From assembly GCA_021234155.1 (NCBI GenBank), contig JAJEKV010000028.1, positions 15,503,976 through 15,567,975 of the forward strand: DNA of 64,000 bases. The letters are read 5' to 3'. The translations under genes and the position numbers were made by a program. Positions 56,906 to 64,000 of this stretch are shown here, piece by piece (positions within the stretch are counted from its first letter, which is position 1; each line of letters opens with the position of its first letter). The DNA is from Isoetes taiwanensis. Taxonomy: Eukaryota > Streptophyta > Lycopodiopsida > Isoetales > Isoetaceae. The notes under the pieces are model-generated. The model did not search any database. It saw nothing but the letters and a program-made list of their open reading frames with translations, and was not told the DNA's origin.

Positions 56906-57594
56906 AGTATAGAACTTGGAGATGACCATGATGACAATGTAGAGAATGAAGAGGTGGTTGCAAAATCAGAGCTAAGGCATGTGTTTGATGAGATGTTAGA
57001 TGAGACAGAGTTCCCTAATGATATGAAGATCGATTATATGGTGAATATAGATGGAAAACAGATTTGTAAATCCACTTTGGTGAGCCAATTGAATTGTAAT
57101 CCTTGGCTCTCTAAGGATAGATTAACGAGGGTGAAAAGTCGCACCTATTTGATTTCATCCAAAAAGAAAATAAATGCAAAGGACATCCATAGGAATTGGC
57201 TCGACAGTCTTTGTGCTCTTTGATATAGATCCCGAAGAAGATGTGAGTAAGAAGAAAGGAAAACATTCTGTTAGAAAGGGAAAGCAACCATGTGCAAGCA
57301 AGAGTCTACAGAAGTGTTGGTACATAGGGAGAGTGTTGAGCATGAGAAGAAAGATGGGTAATACATGGAGAGAGAGTAGAGAACCTATTGATTTGAGCAA
57401 CAGACCAACATATAATGTACATTTTAACCTTGCTTGGTATGCTCAACATGAAAACTTGAAGGTGGGATGCACATGGTTCACTTATGACTTGACTGATAAT
57501 CAAGTTATAGAACTTGAATCCATCATTGCACTTGTATCTTTGACATATGATCCAAGCACAAATAAATATAAGTTGGATGTAAATGATAGGTTCT
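56906..57594 (+). CDS. Nested transposase C-terminal region or second protein
   Basis: Two overlapping frames (to 57223, then 57174-57596) encode acidic sequence (VVAKSELRHVFDEMLDETEF). A compact domain follows: IGIGSTVFVLFDIDPEEDVS, KCWYIGRVLSMRRK, YNVHFNLAWYAQHENLKVGC and VIELESIIALVSLTYDPST. A frameshift lies near 57180. GRVLSMRRK followed by PTYNVHFNL resembles a small beta-barrel such as SH3/Tudor-like modules, but that is only an impression. Confidence 0.45.
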
Positions 57595-57599
57595 AGCTT

Positions 57600-58256
57600 G
57601 ATAAGTTTGTGAATGGCACAACATTAACTGGTATGTGTTTTACATGTTTGATTAAGTACATTCACTTGTTGACTATTTCCTTTATCTTGTAAAGATGAAA
57701 GGGAAGCAAAAGGTTGGATAGAGCTGCACTATGCACTCCACTATATAAGATGTAAGTTTTGATTTCTCGAATTGTTTTCATATTGCTTTATTCATTTGAA
57801 ATTGACTTAGATGTATGTATATCTAAGGCATTTCAGGTTGCTCTATTACAAAGACATATCAAGTGATGGCATATTGTACTACGAGATTGCTAATTTGTCC
57901 AAAAATAATTCTGTGTTATATTGTGAACTTAGCATTATGAAAACCTTTTCAGACATACTCATTCTAAACAATTGTTCTTAACTTCCTACCTTTTTTTAAT
58001 ATATTTTCTAATTGTTTGTAGTATTTATTCGATAAGGGGTATATCATGTGCTAAGTGGAATTTGTATTTATATGGGAAGGGTCATCGATATCATAAAAAA
58101 CGAGCAGTATATATATGATATGGGATAGAGGAAATTTAGAAGCATTAGAACGTATGGGATGGGGTTTTTTTAGAGAATTTACGTATACTAAGGGGTTTTC
58201 TTGGACCTTAGTAACGCACATGGCGTATCCATATATATAGATCTAACACCCCCGGG
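57600..58256. other. 3' part of the nested transposon
   Basis: Non-coding, AT-rich. It contains the subterminal GGGGTTTTTTT and GGGGTTTTCTTGG motifs and the right inverted terminus ending CACCCCCGGG at 58256. Confidence 0.7.
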
Positions 58257-58264
58257 AGATAGAG

Positions 58265-59088
58265 CCGATCCAGAGTTCCGTGATGTGTGGGATAGTTTGG
58301 CTAAGGAGGCACGCACAGATAAAGAACGTGAAGCTTTCCATTCGTATAAGAAAGAAGGCAATTTGTTATATTACAAAGATAGGTTGTGTGTACCTGAGAC
58401 TTCAGGAGTACGTAAACTTATTCTCCATGATACACACAACAGCCCTATAGCTGGACATGCAGGTTTCATGAAGACCTACTTTAAGATCCGCTCCAGTTAT
58501 TTTTGGCCTTGTATGAAGAAGGACATTGCCAGGTATATTAAGCAGTGTCAGGTGTGTCAACAAACCAAGGCTGAGCAATTAAGAATTCCAGGAGAGTTGC
58601 AACCTCTGGATGTGCCCAATGCCAAATGGGAAGTAATAACCATGGATTTCATTGTGGGCCTTCCACGTACTCTCCGTGGATATGATGCATTGATGGTAGT
58701 GGTCGACAAATTGTCGAAAATGGCTCATTTCTTGCCATGTCGTACCACGGATACAGCCTTCGATACCGCTTTGCTGTTTACAAAGGAGATCTTCCGATTG
58801 CATGGAATGCCACGAGTTATCGTATCCAACAGGGATCCCAAATTCGTAAGTGCGTTCTGGAAAGATTTCTTTGCCACCATCCAAACCAAACTTGCTATGA
58901 GTACAGCATATCATCCTCAGACGGATTGTCAGACAGAGCGTACCAATTGCATTATAGAAGATATGCTACGAAGTTATGTATGGAGTAAGCAATCACAATG
59001 GGCTGACTATATTTATTTGGTCGAATTTGCCTATAATAGCATGAAACAGGAGTCTTCCAGAATGTCTCCCTTCATGATAAATTATAAT
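58265..59088 (+). pseudogene. Chromovirus integrase (catalytic Asp replaced)
   Basis: Resumes the polyprotein after the insertion, but in a different phase from the RNase H side. The HHCC zinc domain is present (LILHDTHNSPIAGHAG, then CQVCQQTK). The core has MDFIVGLPRT (first Asp). The second motif reads VSNRDPKF where Ty3/gypsy integrases have SDRD, so the catalytic Asp is Asn. The third motif is AYHPQTDCQTERTN with the Glu kept, though the usual Gly is Cys. A frameshift near 59088 moves the rest to another frame. Confidence 0.88.
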
Positions 59089-59876
59089 GTCTTACTCCAG
59101 ACACATGGTATAATCCCGTTTCTAAGGTGGAGGTTTCTCAACAACTCCTTTTGGAAATGCAAGCTTTGGTTGAAGAAGTTCGTGGTTACTTATTGGCTGC
59201 ACGCAGTCGTCAGAAGAGTGTCGCGGATAAGCACAGAACCCCACGAGTCTTCCAGGCGGGCGAATCAGTTTGGCTCAAGATTAAGGTAAAACAAGCCAAG
59301 CTTAAGATTGGTAACTGCAAGAAGCTGACACCCAGATGGGCTGGGCCGTTCAAGATCATTGAACGTGTTGGAGAACAGGCATATCGTTTGGATTTGCCAC
59401 CCCGCTTAAAGATCCACAAGGTTTTTCACGTGAGTCTTCTCAAGCAACACACCCCAGATCCAGAGGAAATCTTGGATACACCCACCCTCCTTGAAATGAC
59501 AAAAGAGCATCTAGATATAGTGCCTGAAGCTCTTCTTGATCGAGCCTATAAGCAGACCAGAAGGACTCAAATGTTGCAATACTTGGTCAAGTGGAAACAC
59601 TTGCCAGTTGAGGATGCTACGTGGGTGATGAAGATAGACCTTGAGAAGCACTATCCAGACTTCATGCGGGAATATCAGGGCCGCACCATCAACGATGCTA
59701 TCAATCCCGCACCCGGCGTTAAGCTTGAAGGCTTGATTCGCCGAGAATCATGCAGTACAGGGGTAGATGCATCGTGGTTAACAATAGTTACCGATGATGA
59801 GATCACCTTCGTGTTCTCTAGGACGTGGTGTATTGTCAATGTTGGCATGACCGCGAATTGCTTGGAAAGCATGTAG
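59089..59876 (+). CDS. Chromovirus integrase C-terminus and chromodomain
   Basis: Continues after a frameshift: DTWYNPVSKVEVSQQL, ADKHRTPRVFQAGESVWLK, then the GPF/Y-type block PRWAGPFKIIERVGEQAYRL and HKVFHVSLLKQH. The chromodomain follows (MLQYLVKWKHLPVEDATWVM, about 59567-59630), the part that directs chromovirus integration to particular chromatin. The frame ends at a TAG at 59874-59876 (ending ANCLESM). Confidence 0.88.
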
Positions 59877-59879
59877 TTT

Positions 59880-60375
59880 ATAGGCTGCGTTCATCTCGGC
59901 TATAATGGGAACTTGGCCATTCCTTACGCCGCAATGAATTGCGAACCATAGGCATGATAGGTTCCCTTGTAGATAGGTTTTCCTTTTATGTCTTATAGGG
60001 GGTGGTCCCTTCAACCACAACTTACTTATATTATCTATATATACTGATGTATTGACATGTGCAGGCCAGTGAGCAGTACGTGACCTGCCCATGTATAGAG
60101 GGTTGCTGATGGCCCGACTTCTCCAGTTTTATCTTGTCTACATGTGTTACTTTTTTTGTCACTCTGATGTTTGATATTGGACTTCGGTCCTTGAACCCTT
60201 TTCTTATGATAATCATGTGCACTGCACCTTGGTGCTTAAGCTTTTATATGTTTTAAACTCTAATGTTTTTACCTTCGGAAATAAGGAATTACCTTCCTTC
60301 TTTTATGTATAATTTCTTATATTTCAGTTTCTTCGATTGTCCGTCACTGCTTTAACTAACCCCAATGCTGAGGAC
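59880..60375. other. Chromovirus 3' untranslated internal region
   Basis: About 500 bp between the chromodomain frame and the polypurine tract, with no long frame. It belongs to the element. Confidence 0.7.
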
Positions 60376-60387
60376 AGCAGGGGAGAA
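60376..60387 (+). promoter_or_regulatory. Polypurine tract of the chromovirus
   Basis: AGCAGGGGAGAA directly abuts the 3' LTR (TGTGACG). It is the expected primer site for plus-strand synthesis. Confidence 0.8.
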
Positions 60388-61915
60388 TGTGACGTTCTAC
60401 GTATTTATACGGTATACATATAAATATACTGACATGTCACACAGTAGAGATACGCCACCATGGGGTATTTTAACCTAGGCGGTTGACTAAAAGGGATTAA
60501 TTTAGCTATGCTAAATTAATAAAAGGGGTAATTAAAGGATAATTCCCTATAATTAAGGAAGTAGTATCTAATTAACATAATTGGTTAATTAGGAAGGCGC
60601 CACTTGGCCAATTTCGATTGGCCAGCAGGAGAATGCTAACTTGGGTCATCAAACTGGATCCCTATCCCATTTGGCCCCAAAATCGAACCAGGAGGAGTAG
60701 CTGTTGAGCGCCCAAGTTCCTTGGAGATGGAGATACCTCATGATAATGGATCCAGCAGAAACTCGGGTTAGTGGATAGTCTAGCTTGATGTTTCTAGGGT
60801 AGCGCCTCAGTCAGTCTTCTCTGGTTGTCTTTGCTGTGGATTAACTTTGATGCTTAGGATTATATTTCAATTATGGATTATGCTCTATAATAGTATCTCT
60901 GTTAGCCTTCCGTAAAGAAGGGATTAAAGGGGGGGCTAGAGACCTCTGTGCCTTATGCTATTAGTATGCTCCTAGTAGTTCCCCTAGTACCCGGTAATTG
61001 CGGCCTGTGCACAAGAGACCACCGAGCCGTGGATGCTATGGAATTGCTCAGCACCAGAGAAGGGATGCAGTGGTGAAGTGGGGGTGGGGTCTTGCACGAA
61101 CATAAAAAGGCTCCTGAGACTCCTACAGTGGGCTAGGCCTGATAGCCGGTCACGTAGAGGGCCAGGTATGGGTCTGACACTCCCTGGGTGCAGAGGTGTG
61201 ACCCATATGGGGCATCCTGTACTTTGAAGATAAAGTTAGGGGAGTAGGTCAGGTACGGATGCGGGAATCGCTGATGCGACACGTATTCTCTAGCTCACCC
61301 ATAGAACCACTGCTATCCTGGAAGGGGACACTTCCCCGACCTGCCTCATCGGACCAGGGAGATGTAACCTGGAGTAGACTCGAAGGGTGGTACCTTGAGT
61401 CTGCGTCTCCGGAAGGCTATAGTGATGCCATAGCATGATTCAACTCATCTGCAAAGTGTGCACAGGAGGGGCGGATGGAGTGGACAACCCTAGCCGATGT
61501 TCTATGCCAGCCAACTCCATGCCAAGATTCGGTCTGCTGATCTCTTGAGACCTAGCCGTCAGTCGATCCTCACTGGAGTCTGAGCCAGGGTAGAAACATG
61601 GGTTTTGGGGTGTTTCCTCTAGTATTAAATGTATCTTCTTTGTTATTATCAGTTGGATGGATGTGCCACCCTTCGTGGTGGTTATTTATGATATGGTTAT
61701 GTTGTATGCTAACCTTGTATGCACGCTTCCGCGACATAGGAGCCCCATTGAAGGCGTGGGCCGAATGACACCTCTGTGTCCTTCACTCGAGCATCTTTCC
61801 ATAGATGGTCCGAGTTAGACGGAGGGCCCTGCTCATGGCGAGTTGGTTGCCATGGGAAGGGGGAAGTCCCCGTATGTATACGCACGAGTGTCGTATATGT
61901 TCTGGGAGCGTCACA
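60388..61915 (+). repeat. Chromovirus 3' LTR (1528 bp)
   Basis: Starts TGTGACGTTCT and ends GGGAGCGTCACA, followed by the CCAAG duplication. It holds the 41-bp segment missing in the 5' LTR (beginning CCTAGGCGGTTGAC) and an extra GCTGATCTCTTGAGAC near 61537. Frames inside (61033-61227, 61776-61985) are LTR sequence. Confidence 0.95.
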
Positions 61916-61920
61916 CCAAG

Positions 61921-63590
61921 CCAGATTAGCGGAAGAAAAAATTGTGAGGGTACATTTGAGGGGACTTTGTAGCTACTTAATTTAGAAGGAGTCAAGATTG
62001 TTGGCAATCGTGTGTTGGGATACCTCAAAAAGGGGTTTTTAGACCCTTTTTAAATGGTTGCTTCTTATGGTACACATCTCCAAATATTATGAAAATCCAA
62101 GTTACTAGGGACAATTTAGTGGGCAACACGACCTTTATCTTAAAACTTTAACTTGAGAAATATTTCAAGAGAATTATGGGATTATATGCTAGGAGATGAT
62201 CCGTGGATCCAGATTGGTCTGGGAGACAGATCTAGTGTTAAATTGTTCCACCCCCAGAAGCCATCATCTTCCAAGATAAAGTCTGTAGCTGTTTGAGCCA
62301 GCATTTCCTGTTTTGGAAGAGCTATTTTCTATTCAATCTTAGATCTGGTCCACCTTCAATTTTAGTTTTGCTCCATATGTTCCCAGCCCTGGCAGGATTA
62401 CCAAGTCAGGTGATTCTTAGTTCTTGTTCTATCAAGCAATTGTTTGAAGGATGTGGGAACTGCGAGTTTTATTTTTAACTGCTTGAAAGCTCTTGAAACA
62501 TGCATATAAACATGCTTTTTATGTTTTCTATGGAGTATACCTGATGTTGTCATGTATCTAATGGTGGAAGTTCACGTAGATGTATGTTTTTACATTCTAG
62601 ATGTTAGCATTTGTAGTTCCATTTATGTAGGTGATATTACAAAATGTAGTTGTTTTTTATGCTTCTTGATTGTAATCACTTGCACCGAACATGTGTTTCC
62701 TTGTTTTAAAGGTATGTTTTGGGTCAAAGCCGTTCTTGCATAAGATTCTCAGCCAATAACCAAAACAAATTTTCAATGAATAACAATAAGTAGTATTTGA
62801 TCCATACTAATAAACACTATAATTGAAGTCATGGTAAAATTTGGCTTGTTAAATAAGAATTATTACCCAAGCACAAATATTATATTTTGTATATACCAAA
62901 TCAGTTTTTGTTCCATTCTTTCACCACTTAAATCTTCGTATATGAAGAGGTTAATAAAATTCTTAGATTTTAAATGGATATTGTTATTTTATACAATTAT
63001 GTGGTTGAAATACTTGAATACACCATAAAATAACTTTCGCTAGGGGTTTGGACTGAAAACATGGGTCATAATCATAGGTCAACTCAAAGGAGGGGAATGA
63101 AAGGTGAAAAAGAAAGCAAATTTAAGAGTTTAAAAACAACCAAACCAAAATATGCTAGTTTCCTTGCTCCACCTTTAACTATTTAGCAACTTCTACCTTT
63201 TCTTTATTTTGTGTAAAATATAAATTCATCTTATTTGGTTATTTCGGACTGCCATGTGCTAATGCACAACTCCAAAATTTGATTGCAAACTCGTGTATTG
63301 CTCATAGTTCCTTAGGAGAGTCTGGGTTGAAGCCGATCCAACTGAGCTACACATCATCCAAATGAGCTATACCTTTTGATTGAAGAAAATTAAGTGATTG
63401 ATCCCAATTTATGCGCGGTAATGTCGGGCACACGTTTAATTATTTGATAACCTCAAGAGCATTAACAACGATTTCCTATGAGAACATATTGATCCTTTGA
63501 TCATTGGTTGGACACAATTCAAGTGTATATCAAAGCTAAAGGTTTAAGTATTAAAAAGTGCCGAAGTGCTGTAGGAAACAAAAATGTCCC
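61921..63590. other. No gene recognised
   Basis: AT-rich DNA with short frames only between the chromovirus and the GDSL gene. It presumably includes the 3' flank of the GDSL gene. Confidence 0.45.
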
Positions 63591-63592
63591 AC

Positions 63593-64000
63593 TTACTTCT
63601 TGGTGTGAGTGATTTTAGTTTGACCTATATTGGAATCAATAACAGAGGATAATGCAGGAAGCATACTCCGTGCAACAATTCTGTTCATGGATTCAGTCAG
63701 ATGGTAAGCATCCCAGTATACATTTCTGGATGCATCAGGGCATGATAATATAGATGAGTTGCATAAATAGCAAGATTCAAACCTGCCAGACCCACAACAG
63801 CCCCTTGATCCTTCTGCAAAACCTGCCAAATAAGTATATAACCATGCAAATTAGTTCTAAATAACCATACAAATTAGTTCTAAATAAGCTTCATGGCTAT
63901 GGCAGTGGCAGCACTAGGGTACTCACCATATTTGGCTGGATTTTGGGAAGCATCTAATGAGATGTGGTATAAGTCCAGGTATGTTAACTTCAGCCCTGGT
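63593..64000 (-). CDS. GDSL esterase/lipase, C-terminal exons (runs off the window)
   Basis: GDSL (SGNH) hydrolases are mostly secreted esterases/lipases. Two exons are seen. 63927-64000 and beyond encodes LKLTYLDLYHISLDASQNPA and KYG. The last exon, 63593-63822, encodes GFAEGSRGCCGSGRFESCYL, CPDASRNVYWDAYHLTESMN and RIVARSML. The intron has GTGAGT and GGCAG ends and joins in phase (Y-G/G-F). The block V SGNH family members usually keep is D-x-x-H: WDAYHLTE retains the catalytic Asp and His (family norm WDxxHPTE), and CCGSG matches the usual CCGTG. The protein ends THTKK and TAA. No break was seen in the visible part, so it may be functional. Confidence 0.85.

Larger units (their letters stand above)
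50340..58256 (+). mobile_element. Unclassified DNA transposon, 7917 bp, 8-bp TSD
   Basis: It lies between a perfect 8-bp direct repeat, AGATAGAG (50332-50339 and 58257-58264). The ends are imperfect inverted repeats: left CCCGGGGGTATCAC, right (reverse complement) CCCGGGGGTGTTAG. Similarity resumes about 35 bases in (GCATGTGCGT against CCATGTGCGT) and in a GTATACG block. Both ends carry GGGGTTTT(TTT) motifs. The interior encodes a multi-exon transposase (52975-57594) on the plus strand. An 8-bp duplication is known for hAT, P, Zisupton-like and a few other superfamilies, but the protein matches none that I can name. Confidence 0.88.
45957..61915 (+). mobile_element. Ty3/gypsy chromovirus, complete, with a nested DNA transposon
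   Basis: LTRs at both ends (TGTGA ... TCACA) are flanked by the 5-bp target duplication CCAAG (45952-45956 and 61916-61920). The internal order is Gag with CCHC knuckle, protease, reverse transcriptase, RNase H, [7.9-kb insertion], integrase, chromodomain and polypurine tract, the layout of a chromodomain-bearing Ty3/gypsy element. Without the insertion it would be about 8.0 kb. The sequence after the left LTR (GTGGTCTTCAATCC) is not the usual initiator-Met primer site. Stops, frameshifts and an integrase substitution make this copy non-autonomous. Confidence 0.95.

Noticed and set aside
50340-58256. hAT element
   Set aside because: The 8-bp duplication fits, but the ends lack the usual CAGGG-type start and no hAT dimerisation or RW/LW signature was seen in the protein.
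63305-63375. tRNA gene on the minus strand (GTAGCTCAGTTGGATC, an A-box-like D-arm)
   Set aside because: No anticodon stem, T-arm or acceptor pairing follows; a similar half-motif is repeated next to it, so it is probably chance or a decayed fragment.

Overview
The window is nuclear DNA from a land plant. The evidence is spliced fragments of a yellow-stripe-like (YSL) transporter, a cation-chloride cotransporter (CCC/SLC12), an F-box protein, papain-type cysteine proteases, an LRR protein and a GDSL esterase/lipase, set in DNA rich in retrotransposons and Helitrons. I cannot place it to a clade. The density of old nested elements and the presence of piggyBac-like coding sequence would fit a large repeat-rich genome such as a fern, lycophyte or gymnosperm, but that is inference. 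Nearly every host gene seen here is broken; only the GDSL gene at the right edge looks intact as far as it is visible.

Layout. 1-10 kb: no clear gene. It is dominated by a short GC palindrome (arms AAATTGGGC and GCCCAATTT around GGGC) present about 20 times, several times inside local tandem repeats. 10.6-12.3 kb: a MITE with an 8-bp target duplication sits beside the first truncated cysteine-protease copy. 12.5-13.8 kb: a degenerate GATTC-rich satellite. 14.8-18.6 kb (minus): a YSL pseudogene with an F-box reading frame between its exons. 19.0-22.7 kb (minus): a CCC pseudogene with a small LTR element inserted into an exon. 24.8-39.0 kb: an array of chimeric, truncated cysteine-protease units and 0.67-kb AT-rich spacers, interrupted by a 5.3-kb Helitron and a 2.4-kb solo LTR. 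39-41.2 kb: degenerate palindromes and a three-LTR TRIM. 41.7-43.1 kb: an LRR pseudogene. 43.5-45.1 kb: a piggyBac-like transposase remnant. 45.96-61.92 kb: a complete Ty3/gypsy chromovirus with 1.5-kb LTRs and CCAAG target duplications, itself split between RNase H and integrase by a 7.9-kb DNA transposon. 63.6-64 kb: the GDSL gene.

The standout is the DNA transposon at 50340-58256. It has CCCGGGGGT termini, a perfect 8-bp target duplication (AGATAGAG) and a multi-exon transposase with two C2-H-x5-H zinc fingers, a PIP-box-like motif and candidate D-D-E motifs (VEDETVLK, HASDGDARRR, VCENFFS). I cannot assign it to a named superfamily. Other notable items are the dispersed palindrome family, the catalytic-domain-truncated protease array whose rearrangement can be traced to a 12-bp microhomology, and the element boundaries, many of which could be fixed to the base from target duplications.
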